Assembly: GCA_030737835.1 (NCBI GenBank)
Contig: CM060856.1
Location: 13,991,116 to 14,055,115, forward strand
Reading direction: 5' to 3'
Origin: Acorus gramineus
Lineage: Eukaryota; Streptophyta; Magnoliopsida; Acorales; Acoraceae
DNA length: 64,000 nucleotides
In this document: in pieces, positions 1 to 10,660 of the stretch
Numbering within the stretch: position 1 is the first letter of the stretch
How the letters are laid out: every line of letters begins with the position of its first letter
Position numbers and translations under genes: made by a program
The notes under the pieces: model-generated
What the model saw: only the letters and a program-made list of their open reading frames with translations
Told to the model about the DNA's origin: nothing
The model's database searches: none

Positions 1-480
1 TACATTTATGTACACATTATATTCCCGCGTTGTTGTTATGTGAATGATTTTGTAAATCATTGATTACATTCGGTAATTGTTTATACAGTTTCTGTAATTT
101 GTCATTACATATCTGTAAAATGTTATTACATTTTTTTAAAAATGTCTGTCATTTACATATTTGTAAATAGTTATTTTAATTCCATAAATGATATTACATT
201 TCTGTAAAATTGTATATCATTAGTTTAATTCTATATATGATATTACATTTTTGTTCTGTAAATGATAATTACTAGTTATGTAATATTGTAGTTTTTGTAA
301 TTAATAAGTATATTTTTGTATGTTGTGATTATATTTCTGGAATTGGGCATTACATTTTTGTAACTATGTAATGTAATTGGGTATTACATTTCTCCTCGTA
401 TTTTTCTTTAAAATCATATGTATATATAAAATGCACAAGTACATTTTTTGTAACGTTTCTGTATTTTTAGCCTTATATAT
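1..480. repeat. AT-rich degenerate short-repeat tract
   Basis: The tract is built from many imperfect copies of a short motif of the form ATTACATTTYTGTAA, spaced roughly 40-60 bp apart (for example near 60, 105, 125, 190, 240, 345 and 385). There is no coding potential. It may belong to the repeat element that continues to about 2.8 kb. Confidence 0.45.
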
Positions 481-539
481 TTATTTTAATTATATAATAG
501 AAATTTTATATTGAAATTTAATTATTCCATTTTTCAGAT

Positions 540-2790
540 TTGACGGTGAGCCCAAATATGTCTAATTTGATTTATAATTTTGATAATTATAAATAAATCT
601 TGAAATATTTATTTTGTATTTTTTCAGAGATCTTTATAGTCTCAAGATATTTTGGTTGAAATTTGGTGAGATTCGGAGTTCGGAAAATTAGGGTTTTAGG
701 ATTTTGTGTTAAGTTATTGGGCCCAGGGATCTGGTTGCGAATCCAGAATACCTTTTAATAGCCTTCAGGGATCAGTTTGTAAATCGGATAGGGATCTGTC
801 TGTAAATCAGATAAGGACCTAGTTGTAAACCTAGAATACTTGAGGGGTCGTTTTGTAATTTAGTAAAAAAACCCATTTAATATAACACGTTTTGAGTTAG
901 GGTTTGTATCAGATTTCTCATAGGGCATGAAGGATGGTGATGACCTAACTCTACCCGTCGAGCACCACAAGGTGAGAAATCTTTCTCTATTGATTTTTAT
1001 TGTTTAGTGTTTCAATTTATTTTTGTTAGAAGATGATTGTGTCAATCGATTATTTGGGGAAGAAGGTTGATGGATTAGGGTTAGGGTTTGATTGATTTTA
1101 AATAGATGATTATTTGATTAGATTTCAATGGATCTTGAAGGATTTCTTAAAATCAAATTAGATTTATTGGTTTTGGGGATTAAAGGGTTATTTTCGGGTT
1201 GATTATATACTTAGATGTTAAATCGTGTTTTTGACTATGATAGAGTCGTTTCTGGGAAAATTGTATTTCACAAACAGAAATAGGTTTCGAAAAGATCTTT
1301 CCAACGAATCATGAATCGTCCAATTCGGAGTTACGGGTAGAAAGTTATGATTTTTCAATGATTTCTGTGCAGTTTCTTAGAATTCAAAATATTTGGCTTC
1401 GTGACCAAGTTTGATGAATTTTAGAGATTAAAGGGATCCCAAATGGATGTTTAATAAGTATAATTTGATTTATGGGTTTTTATGATTTTATTGATCTTGG
1501 TGACTCAAATTGGATCTTAAATCGATAATTTGATTTAGTGTGATAAATGAATATTAATTGGATATTATTGTTATTTGGATGTAAATTGATTGGATTGAGT
1601 TATTTCGATCATTGATGTTGTAGTTGAGCCTTATTGGATTTGTCTAAATACTCATTCAAGGATTTATCGATTTTGTGGGCCTTATGAAATAAATGGATAT
1701 TGATTATCGGATCATTGTGAGATATGAACACTTTATTATTTATTTAGAGTTAGAATTTTTGTTAGGCCTTTAAAGTGAGTTGCGGATTGTGGATCTATTT
1801 GGTACGGGCTCTTGGGATTATTGGGCCGAGTGTTGTTGTAAGTTGTTTGTCATGATTGAATGATTTTCTTATTTATTGATTGCATAATTGTTATGCTAGG
1901 TTATCTACGTGCGAGTGTGTAGCGTTCATGCACGTGCATCGGTTTGTATTGCGTGGACTGGAGGTGAGTGGATGTCTCTATATTATTTGAAAAGCATCAT
2001 GTTATTTTATGATTATGAAATCTATCTTGTATAAAGCATATGAGCATGTTATCAATATATAGGTTGATATTTTGGATATATCGTATGCATTGGAAATTAT
2101 GGGATTTATGAAAATTGTTGCATGCTGTATACTTGAAAGAATAAGTAGTTTTGATTGTGCATGCATTAAATCGTCTAGGTGGCTCAGTCTAGGTGGCTGC
2201 GGTCTAAAATGGACCCAAGTCTAGGTGGCTATGTCTACGTGGCCCGATTTCTAAAGCGAAATCTCTGCGGTTAAGTGTCGTGGAAAGCGGGCATGCGTGT
2301 CCGTTGCATTCATACTCATCATATAGTTTTGAGAAGAGTGTTTTATGACATCATGTATTCCTTAAATGAGAAGTTTTACACCTGGCATGTTTTGAATAAC
2401 ATTTTTATCATAAGATTTATGTATTATATAATTGTTTAGCGAGACACCTTTATAAAGTCATTATTTTTAAGCATATTATATTATTGGGACACTTGTGTCC
2501 ATTCACTAAGCGTGTGGTAGCTCATCCCTCTCTTTTCCCAACCTTTGAGATTAGCTATTGGTGGTTGTCGATCTCGTTAAGGCGTTGGAGGTTGAAGCTC
2601 GTATTTTATTTCTGGAGCACTAGACTTGTGTAAAAGGTGTTGGTCATTTCTTTGACATGTAGAAGACCCATATGTATGATAGTATGAATATATAAATTTA
2701 GTTGTTTCCTATGTATATTGAATTTGTATTGGATTTTAGCTTTGACAATATATGTATAATTATGATGATGTATTCTTATGTTCTCTGAAT
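540..2790 (+). mobile_element. Probable LTR of a Ty3/gypsy chromovirus (partial)
   Basis: No ORF of note lies here. The block around 2,160-2,250 repeats the motif TCTAGGTGGCT several times. The block at 2,490-2,600 reads like the end of a plant chromovirus (Tekay/Del-type) LTR, with a TTCACTAAGCGTGTGGTAGC stretch followed by a TCATCCCTCTC stretch. That assignment rests on my recollection of such LTRs. No partner LTR, primer-binding site or target duplication can be identified, so this is either a solo LTR or the end of an element that continues to the left. The boundaries are approximate. Confidence 0.35.
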
Positions 2791-3130
2791 GAAAAAAAAT
2801 ATATATATATATATAGAACTCTAAGATTTGAGGAATAAAATTAATGCAATCAGATTTCACGTTTCAAAATGGGTTCATTGGTTCTACAGCGTTACACTTT
2901 TTTTTTTAATAAACTTAATTAGTATTCCATCATTTCCTTTCTTCCCTTCTCCACTCCCGTTATGTGCAGACCCACTTCTACAACAAGAATTCTTGGATTT
3001 CTTCGTTTGGGTTTTTCAATTCAATCCAAACAGAGAAAACACAGATAAAAAAAAAAAAAAAAAAAACAAAGTTTTGATTGAGTAGGAGCTCTTCTCAGTC
3101 ATAAACCCATAAAAAAATCGATCTTTGGTA

Positions 3131-3349
3131 ATGATTGTATCTTCCAATCCAGCTCTTCTCGTCTTCCTCCTCCTCTTCTTCCTCGCATCATCAGCTGTTC
3201 AAAAACCCACCAAACCCTCTCAACAACACCCAAGAAGGACACCACTCCACCCACCAAGACCTCTTCCGCATCCACAACCTCCACCGCCGCCGTCGAATCG
3301 CCGCAGACCCACCCTCTCAGCCCCCCAACTGGTGGCATCGCGGCGGTGA
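3131..3349 (+). CDS. Doubtful small secreted proline-rich protein (72 aa)
   Basis: The ORF starts with a convincing signal peptide (SNPALLVFLLLFFLASSAVQ, residues 5-24) and continues into a Lys/Pro/Arg-rich tail with a run of five prolines. I do not recognise the protein. It sits behind a plausible leader, but it ends in a stop soon after a possible GT donor near 3,330. It could therefore be the first exon of a larger gene, a truncated relic of a proline-rich secreted or membrane protein, or chance. Nothing convincing follows before the copia element at 3,745. Confidence 0.3.
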   Translation: MIVSSNPALLVFLLLFFLASSAVQKPTKPSQQHPRRTPLHPPRPLPHPQPPPPPSNRRRPTLSAPQLVASRR

Positions 3350-3744
3350 TGTTAAGGGCAGCGGATCGTTAAACGACTATGTGGATGGCGGATCAGTGTC
3401 GTGGTGGCAATGTGAATGGCGGGTCGGTGATGTGAACGACGATGTGAACAGTGGCGTTGTGAATTTGTGTCGTGGCTGGCGGCAAGAGTGTCAGCTGATA
3501 GAGGTTTAGTTGATTTGGTGAAGAAGAGAAAGAAGATGGGGACATTGTAGGGTTTTTTAGTTTGTAAGAGAGGGTAGTTCAGGTATTATAAAAAATTAAA
3601 CGTAAAAATAAAATAAAATCAGACTGCAGGTGTATAAAACATAAAAAAAAAAATAGGGACAGAGAAATAATGGAGGTGTTGGTCCGGGGGTATTCGAGCA
3701 ATTCACTCTAGTTTTCTTAATTATTTTTGTTATAAAGTTAATAA

Positions 3745-4070
3745 TGTTGTAAACTAAATAGAATATGATATATAAAAGTATATAAACAAAGCACACAAGC
3801 ATATAGAAGAGAAGTAGAGAGAGATTCTTATTCACTATTTGTTGGTTGAATACAAGAGAGAACCCCTCTATTTATAGGGTGCATAGAGGAATCCCAAAGG
3901 TGGAGAGTTACAAGTCTATAGAGGTGAGGGGGAGATAGTGGGGCATAATGGGAGTGTTATGGAATAGAAGAGTGGGGGAGGTTAGGGAGTTGAATGAGAG
4001 GGTTATGGAGTTGAAGAGTGGGGGAGGTTATGAGTTAGAGAAGTGGTGGTTATCCACCATATTCACAACA
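3745..4070 (-). repeat. 3' LTR of the copia element
   Basis: This 326-bp LTR has TG...CA termini (5'-TGTTG...CAACA-3'). It matches the copy at 9,557-9,886 nearly throughout, differing by a few substitutions and small indels. Immediately inside it (4,071-4,082) lies the plus-strand complement of a purine-rich tract (AAGGGGGAG on the element strand), the expected polypurine tract. Confidence 0.92.
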
Positions 4071-4099
4071 CTCCCCCTTGGATGACCACCACGCTAAGA

Positions 4100-4285
4100 A
4101 AATTGCCTCATTAAAACCTTGCTTGGAAAACCCAATGGGAAAAAACCAAAGCGAAGGAAAAAGAGTACAATGTAACTTAATCGTATAATAGTGTATGCGT
4201 TTGACACTGCCTCATTAAAACCTTGCCAGGAAAACCCAATGGGACAAAACCTAGGCGAAGGAAAAAGAGTACAGTTCGCAAAATG
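4100..4285. repeat. Direct repeat of ~78 bp beside the copia polypurine tract
   Basis: Two copies of a GCCTCATTAAAACCTTG block followed by an AAAACCCAATGGGA-type sequence and GAAAAAGAGTACA sit at about 4,105-4,180 and 4,210-4,280. They are non-coding and lie between the RNase H stop and the 3' LTR. Similar phrases are familiar next to the 3' LTR of several plant copia families (recollection). Confidence 0.7.
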
Positions 4286-4321
4286 TCATCAAAAATTACT
4301 CCCCCTCATAAGTACAAGATT

Positions 4322-6175
4322 TCAAGAATTTTGGTCGCAAACTCGTCGCATCCCGATTTCATACACCAGCTTCTTGAATGTTGATGTCGACAAAGCTTTA
4401 GTAAACAAATCTGCAAGATTGTCCTTTGACTGAATTTGTTGAACATCAATTTCATGTCTCTGCTGGAGCTCATGAGTGTAAAAGAATTTTGGAGAAATAT
4501 GCTTTGTTCTATCACCCTTGATATATCCCCCTTTGATTTGAGCAATGCATGCTGCATTGTCTTCATATATAGTTGTTGGAACATCTGTAATGAGAGATAG
4601 TCCGCATGCAGTACGAATATGATGAACCAAAGACCTTATCCACACGCATTCCCGGCTTGCTTCGTGGAGTGCAAGAATCTCAGAGTGGTTAGAAGACGTG
4701 GCGACCAAAGTCTGTTTCGTAGATCGCCAAGAGATTGCTGTGCCACCGCAAGTGAATACATAGCCTGTTTGTGAGCGAGCCTTGTGAGGATCTGAAAGAT
4801 ATCCTGAATCTGCATAACCCTTTAGTTGTGCACCATTATTGGAATCCTTTGCATAGAATAGACCCATGTCTGACGTTCCACGAAGATAACGAAAAATGTG
4901 CTTCACACCATTCCAATGCCTTCGAGTTGGTGCAGAGCTAAATCTGGCCAATAAATTAACTGAAAATGCAATGTCAGGTCTAGTGCATTGGGCCAAATAT
5001 AATAAGGCACCAATTGCACTAAGATATGGTACTTCAGGACCAAGAAGATTTTCAGTATCTTCTTTTGGACGAAAAGGGTCCTTCTTTGGGTCAAGTAACC
5101 TTACTACCATTGGAGTACTTAATGGATGACATTTGTCCATATTAAAACGCTTCAGGATTTTTTCAACATATGTTGTTTGATGAACAAGTATCCCATTTGA
5201 ACTTTGCTCAATTTGCAAGCCGAGACAATATCTTGTTTTTCCAAGATCTTTCATTTCAAACTCCTTTTTCAGATATTCGGAAGCCTTTTCGAGCTCTTCA
5301 GGAGTCCCAATTAGATTAATATCATCAACATATACTGCAATAATGGTAAATCCGAGTTCCGTTTTCTTAATAAATCCTTCTTTTATTAAGTACTCACTAA
5401 GACGGTTATACCACATTCGTCCAGATTGCTTTAATCCATACAAGGATCGTCTTAGCTTGATTGAGTACATGTTTCGTGGTTTTGCTTCAGGCAATTTTAG
5501 TCCTTCAGGAACTTTCATATAAATGTCGGTATCTAATTTTCCATATAAATATGCAGTAACCACATCCATTAGCTGCATGTCAAGTCCTTCTGAGACTACA
5601 AGACTAATTAAATACCGAAATGTGATTGTGTCCATCACAGGAGAATATGTCTCTTCAAAATCTATCCCAGGTCTCTGCAGGAAACCCTGTGCCACAAGAC
5701 GAGCTTTGTATCTAACAATCTCGTTTCTTTCATTTCGTTTTCTCGCAAACACCCATTTACATCCTACTGGTTTAACACCTTCAGGGGTTAGGACTACTGG
5801 TCCAAATACTTGGTGTTTTGCAAGTGAATCCAATTCTGTTTGAATAGCAGCTTTCCATTGTGGCCAACAATTTTTTCGTCTGCATTCATCCACTGAACGT
5901 GGTTCTAAATCATTATCTGAAATGATTTCTGTAGCTACTGCAAATGAGAATATATCATCAACAAGCACTTGCTTTCGATCCCACAATATTTGTGAATTTG
6001 CATAATTTATGGAAATTTCTTCATTTCCATGTACTTGTTCTTCATGCACGGGCGTCACTTCAGGGACGTCAGTCTCTTCAGGGACTTGTGTCACTTCAGG
6101 GACTTCTTCCTCTGTAGGAGTTATTATTGTGGGTCTTTCAAGTGTTTCATACTCTTCTAGAGAATTATTCTTCAT
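4322..6175 (-). CDS. Copia pol: reverse transcriptase and RNase H
   Basis: A 617-aa open frame carries the Ty1/copia reverse transcriptase. It contains the conserved start of the domain (KPVGCKWVFARK), the SLYGLKQSGRMWYNRL block and the catalytic YVDD box (AVYVDDINLIGT), then the copia RNase H (GYADSGYLSDPHKARSQTGY; SNHSEILALHEASRE; NLADLFTKAL) to its normal end. The N-terminal linker holds a short repeat of VPE-V/T units. It is in a different frame from the integrase ORF upstream, so the polyprotein is broken by a frameshift between 6,175 and 6,330. It is probably not expressed as a functional polyprotein. Confidence 0.9.
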   Translation of the reverse strand: MKNNSLEEYETLERPTIITPTEEEVPEVTQVPEETDVPEVTPVHEEQVHGNEEISINYANSQILWDRKQVLVDDIFSFAVATEIISDNDLEPRSVDECRRKNCWPQWKAAIQTELDSLAKHQVFGPVVLTPEGVKPVGCKWVFARKRNERNEIVRYKARLVAQGFLQRPGIDFEETYSPVMDTITFRYLISLVVSEGLDMQLMDVVTAYLYGKLDTDIYMKVPEGLKLPEAKPRNMYSIKLRRSLYGLKQSGRMWYNRLSEYLIKEGFIKKTELGFTIIAVYVDDINLIGTPEELEKASEYLKKEFEMKDLGKTRYCLGLQIEQSSNGILVHQTTYVEKILKRFNMDKCHPLSTPMVVRLLDPKKDPFRPKEDTENLLGPEVPYLSAIGALLYLAQCTRPDIAFSVNLLARFSSAPTRRHWNGVKHIFRYLRGTSDMGLFYAKDSNNGAQLKGYADSGYLSDPHKARSQTGYVFTCGGTAISWRSTKQTLVATSSNHSEILALHEASRECVWIRSLVHHIRTACGLSLITDVPTTIYEDNAACIAQIKGGYIKGDRTKHISPKFFYTHELQQRHEIDVQQIQSKDNLADLFTKALSTSTFKKLVYEIGMRRVCDQNS

Positions 6176-6329
6176 TGTTTTTCTCCTTCGGGGAGCTGAA
6201 TCTTTTGAGCCTATAGGTCTTCCACGCTTCAGGCGTGTTTTGTTGATTCATTAGCCGGCATATTAGCAGTTTTTCCTATTGGAACATTAATTCGAGCTGG
6301 AGTATTAGCAGCTGGAATATGTGATTTCA

Positions 6330-7826
6330 TCACTTTTGCTGCATCATTGAATGCATCTGGCAATTGATGCGCAATTCTTTGAAGATGGTGATTCTTTGCA
6401 CTTCAGTTTCACATTGATTAGTGCGAGGATCAAGATGAGACAAAGATGGAGTTTTCCATGTAAGTTCACGTCGTTCTTCTGGCGACGGATTTTCTCCCCC
6501 TAATGACGGGAATATTGTCTCATCAAAATGACAATCCGCAAATCGAGCGGTAAAAACATCCCCTGTCAATGGTTCAAGATATCTTATAATAGAAGGAGAA
6601 TCAAAGCCTACATAAATTCCCAATCGACGTTGAGGGCCCATTTTAGTTCGTTGTGTAGGGGCAATAGGAACTTGTACAGCACAACCAAAAATTCGAAGAT
6701 GTGAAATATTTGGTTGATGACCCAGTACGAGCTGTAAAGGGGAATATTGATGATAAGCAGTTGGCCGAAGGCGAACTAATGCTGCTGCATGCAATATAGC
6801 ATGACCCCAAGCTGAAACGGGTAATTTTGTCCTCAAAAGCATAGGACGTGCAATTAGCTGAAGATGCTTAATAAATGATTCAGCTAATCCATTTTGGGTG
6901 TGCACATGAGCAACAGGGTGTTCAACATCGATGCCATGCGACATACAATAGTCGTTAAAAGTTTTCGATGTGAATTCACCAGCTCCATCAAGACGTATTG
7001 ACTTTATAGGATAATCCGAAAAAGACTGTAATCGGATTATCTGAGCAAGTAGTCTTGCAAATGCAGCATTCCGAGTGGATAATAGACAAACATGCGACCA
7101 TCTAGCAGATGCGTCTATCAATACCATAAAATACTTGAATGGTCCACATGGGGGGTGGATTGGGCCACATATATCCCCTTGGATTCTTTGCAAAAATGTT
7201 GGTGACTCAACATTGACTTTTGTAGGGGATGGTCTAACTATCAATTTTCCTTGTGAGCACGAAGTGCATTGATAGTGATTAGGTAAAAGAATCTTCTGGT
7301 TCTTTAACGAATGCCCAAATGAATTATCAATTATTCGACGCATCATTGTAGATCCTGGATGCCCGAGACGATCATGCCAAAGTGTAAAAATATCTGAATC
7401 ATAGAACTTCTGGTTCATTACAGCATATGATTCGATTGTTTTTATGGTTGTATAATACAACCCAGATGAGAAAGCATGAAGTTTCTCTAATACATGTTTT
7501 TGGCCTGAAACAATTGAAGTAATGCATAAATACTCCATATTGTTTTCATTGATAGTCTCAATATGATATCCATTAAGACGGATATCCTTAAAACTTAGCA
7601 GATTTCTTCTGGATCTTGCTGAATATAATGCATCATTAATACAAAATTTTGTACCTCCTGGTAATATTATATTTGCTCTTCCGGAGCCTTCAATTAATTT
7701 CGTAGTACCAGAAATGGTATTAACATTTGCATTGATTAATGTCAATGTCGAGAAATATTGTTTATTTCGTAGGATCGTATGTGTTGTAGCGCTGTCTGCT
7801 AGACAAATGTCACCAACCATAGCCAT
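6330..7826 (-). CDS. Copia pol: protease and integrase
   Basis: A 498-aa open frame begins at the protease region (CLADSATTHTIL, the DSxxTH-type active site of copia proteases). It continues through the HHCC zinc finger of the pre-integrase domain (H...GHPG...CTSCSQGK) and the integrase core. Recognisable catalytic blocks are QGDICGPI, RLDGAGEFTS and QNGLAESFI, so the D,D,E triad is present. It lacks a gag and zinc-knuckle region upstream, although copia elements normally carry these in the same ORF. Reading frame is lost after 6,330. Confidence 0.88.
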   Translation of the reverse strand: MAMVGDICLADSATTHTILRNKQYFSTLTLINANVNTISGTTKLIEGSGRANIILPGGTKFCINDALYSARSRRNLLSFKDIRLNGYHIETINENNMEYLCITSIVSGQKHVLEKLHAFSSGLYYTTIKTIESYAVMNQKFYDSDIFTLWHDRLGHPGSTMMRRIIDNSFGHSLKNQKILLPNHYQCTSCSQGKLIVRPSPTKVNVESPTFLQRIQGDICGPIHPPCGPFKYFMVLIDASARWSHVCLLSTRNAAFARLLAQIIRLQSFSDYPIKSIRLDGAGEFTSKTFNDYCMSHGIDVEHPVAHVHTQNGLAESFIKHLQLIARPMLLRTKLPVSAWGHAILHAAALVRLRPTAYHQYSPLQLVLGHQPNISHLRIFGCAVQVPIAPTQRTKMGPQRRLGIYVGFDSPSIIRYLEPLTGDVFTARFADCHFDETIFPSLGGENPSPEERRELTWKTPSLSHLDPRTNQCETEVQRITIFKELRINCQMHSMMQQK

Positions 7827-8377
7827 TCTTGTAAAAAGAAAAAAAAATGAAATAAATAAGATAAATGGATTTTAGATAACAAAGAAAAATTATAATTATA
7901 AAAATTATAAAAGTCTGATCGTACATCAGGTACGTGACCATATTTTTAAAGCACCAAATACATAACAATCATTTTCCTTGTGTTAGGGGTTTGTTCTGCA
8001 ACCCTTTTCCCTTCAATTATGCTTTTGTTTAATAGCAAATCACTTCTAGTGATTTGAGATATTTTACAAACTTTATGATTGTTGTGCTTTCTCAACTATA
8101 TAAATCATGATCTCATCATTCATGACCACAACTTCCATGGCGAACATAAAATAAAATGCATTTACTTCGGGTAATGATGCTATGCCATTGAGTTGAGTTA
8201 TATGATATTTTTAAAAAAATCGTTGTTCGGCAACGAGAATATATAAAATTGATGCTCTCAATATTGCTACAACTGGAGCATATTTGAGGCATAATGGCCG
8301 GTGGACCTTTGTCAATGAGGTATTAATCTTTAAATCCTCTTCATTATGATGATGATGATGAAATCTAATCATAATTT

Positions 8378-8850
8378 ACATGTTCCTGCTGGGATACATG
8401 GATCTTTTTTTTTATTATTATTTGGTCCTTCAAGGACCCAAAAAATATATCATATAACTTTTGTTTGGTCCTACAGGGACACGAACAATCATGATTTTTG
8501 TATAGTCCTTCAGGGATAGAACAAAATAAAATTTTACATGTTCCTGCTGGGATACATGGATCTTTTTTTTTATTATTTGGTCCTTCAAGGACCCGAAAAA
8601 TATATCATATAACTTTTGTTTGGTCCTACAGGGACACGAACAATCATGATTTTTGTATAGTCCTTCAGGGATAGAACAAAATAAAATTTTACATGTTCCT
8701 ACTGGGATACACGGATCTTTTTTTTTTATTATTTGGTCCTTCAAGGACCCGAAAAATATATCATATAACTTTTGTTTGGTCCTACAGGGACACGAACAAT
8801 CATGATTTTTGTACAATCCTTCAGGGATAAAATAAAATAAAATTTGTATG
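8378..8850. repeat. Tandem array of three ~156-bp units in place of copia gag
   Basis: Three successive copies start at about 8,378, 8,536 and 8,691 (periods about 158 and 155 bp). Each has a TGTTCCTGCTGGGATACA-like start, a poly-T stretch, and phrases of the form GGTCCTTCAAGGACC and GTCCTTCAGGGATAG. Degenerate copies of the CCTTCAGGGAY phrase continue to about 9,060. The array lies inside the copia element between its 5' LTR and the protease ORF. Confidence 0.88.
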
Positions 8851-9540
8851 ATCCTTCATGGATACAATATAGTTATAGTCCTTCAGGGACATTTTTACAT
8901 GATTTTTCAAGGATCCATGTAATAATTTTTGTAGTCCTTCAGGGATAGAATAAAATTTGCATGGTCTTATTGGAACACATTATTCATAACTTTTACATGG
9001 TCCTTCAGGGATCCATGTAATTACAATTTTTGTATGATCCTATAGGGACACATGACATTGTAACATTAAAATGAATTTCAAATCAAATATAAATATCAAA
9101 TCAATTGATATTTGTGAGAACTTCTGGTTCACATAGATGTATAATATTTAAATTTTAATAAAAGATGACAAACATGGAACAATTACATGAAAAATAAATA
9201 ATCAAATGATAGATGTCACATAGTGTTGCATGGGAAAATTGCATACTAGTTTTCATAAATTAATCATATCATAACATATGTATGGAAAATTTTCACGGGG
9301 ATTGCATGCATGGAAAATAAAAGATAGATGCATGCAATACATCAGATGAAAATAAAAGATAGATGTATACGGGTTCTACACATAATTTGCATACGGTTCC
9401 ATGCATATTGAAAAAAAAAAATAATCATATGTATGTAGTAGATGATTTACATAAAAATACATAACATCAAAGGGGAGTATATTTTTGATATAGATTATTA
9501 AGAACCCATCGATACAAACCTTTCTCTTTAACAAAGAGCT

Positions 9541-9556
9541 TCTCGTGCTGATAACG
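9541..9556 (-). other. Candidate copia primer-binding site
   Basis: Directly inside the 5' LTR, the element strand reads CGTTATCAGCACGAG. The position is that of the tRNA primer-binding site. It shares the TATCAG core of initiator-Met sites but is not the standard TGGTATCAGAGC form. Confidence 0.5.
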
Positions 9557-9886
9557 TGTTGTAAACTAAATAGAATATGATATATAAGAGTATATAAACA
9601 AAACACACAAGCATATAGAAGAGAAGTAGAGAGAGATTCTTATTCACTATTTGTTGGTTGAATACAAGAGAGAACCCCTCTATTTATAGGGTGCATAGAG
9701 GAATCCCAAAGGTGGAGAGTTACAAGTCTATATAGGTGAGGGGGAGATAGTGGGGCATCAATGGGAGTGTTATGGAATAGAAGAGTGGGGGAGGTTATGG
9801 AGTTGAATGAGGGGGTTATGGAGTTGAAGAGTGGGGGAGGTTATGAGTTAGAGAAGTGGTGGTTATCCACCACCATATTCACAACA
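9557..9886 (-). repeat. 5' LTR of the copia element
   Basis: A 330-bp LTR with TGTTG/CAACA ends, nearly identical to 3,745-4,070. It is followed by the AATAA target duplication at 9,887-9,891. Confidence 0.92.
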
Positions 9887-9891
9887 AATAA

Positions 9892-10660
9892 TAAATTGTT
9901 TATTATTGTTTGACTTGTATTATAAATTGTAGATAAAGAAAAATAATATGTCCAAACTTGTTTGGAGTCTGTCCATGATTGTTATTAGTTTTTATTTAAA
10001 AAAACATAAACTCGTCTATAGAAGTATTTGGAGTATAAATCTGTAATATAAAACAAAGTATACACTATACACTAGTGTATATGATTAAAAAAATTTCCAT
10101 ACACTGCAGTATCGCATTATATATTGCATTATCACATTGTACAGAAGTTGAAGATTGTTTTCGAATTACAGATGAACAGTAAAATAAACAAAATGTATTA
10201 ATGCTTATAGATAAAAGATGAATGAAATATGGATAAAACTTTATAAAATATAAAACTTATTTGATAAGTGAAATATAATGAGAAATAAGACAATTACAAG
10301 AGAACTTAAAATTCAATACTATCATATTTTCACTATAATCACTTATTATAGTTTTAACTCTTCCCCTTTGGAATGTAAATAATGAACATTACTCGAGTGT
10401 TTGCTTATATGACAAAAATGAAAGCCGACCAATAATTGTGGCTAAAAGGGAACTTTTAGAAAAGATAACATTTCTTTATGAAAAGCAATGAAAGTTTTTA
10501 AAAAATAAAAGTAATATTTTTTAATTTTTCATATTTTTTTCTTCTGATTCCCACTTTCGTCAGACAAAAAGACGAAAAAAATATCTGTCCTCTTGATACC
10601 GGCGGCTTTGTGATCGTTCTTTTAAAACTTTTTATCAGCTAAAATATATTATAAATTTTA
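9892..10660. other. Intergenic AT-rich sequence
   Basis: No ORF, RNA gene or clear repeat is visible between the copia target site and the next element. Confidence 0.6.

Larger units (their letters stand above)
3745..9886 (-). mobile_element. Ty1/copia LTR retrotransposon with missing gag
   Basis: The element is bounded by two near-identical LTRs (3,745-4,070 and 9,557-9,886), each starting TGTTG and ending CAACA, and by a perfect 5-bp target duplication AATAA (3,740-3,744 and 9,887-9,891). It reads on the minus strand. The order protease, integrase, reverse transcriptase, RNase H defines Ty1/copia. The pol region is split by a frame change near 6,180-6,330. No gag ORF exists between the 5' LTR (9,557) and the protease (7,826), where a tandem array lies instead. 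The element therefore looks non-autonomous or degenerate. The similar LTRs suggest a fairly recent insertion. Confidence 0.93.

Noticed and set aside
3596..3835. 79-aa minus-strand hydrophobic ORF
   Set aside because: It crosses the end of the copia LTR and is AT-rich, with no support as a gene.
8430..8816. 128-aa minus-strand ORF with repeated KDQIIKKK segments
   Set aside because: It is a by-product of the ~156-bp tandem array reading through in frame. There is no start context, homology or codon signal.
8378..9060. Regular repeats as a CRISPR-like array
   Set aside because: The units are long, contiguous and without unique spacers, inside a plant retrotransposon.
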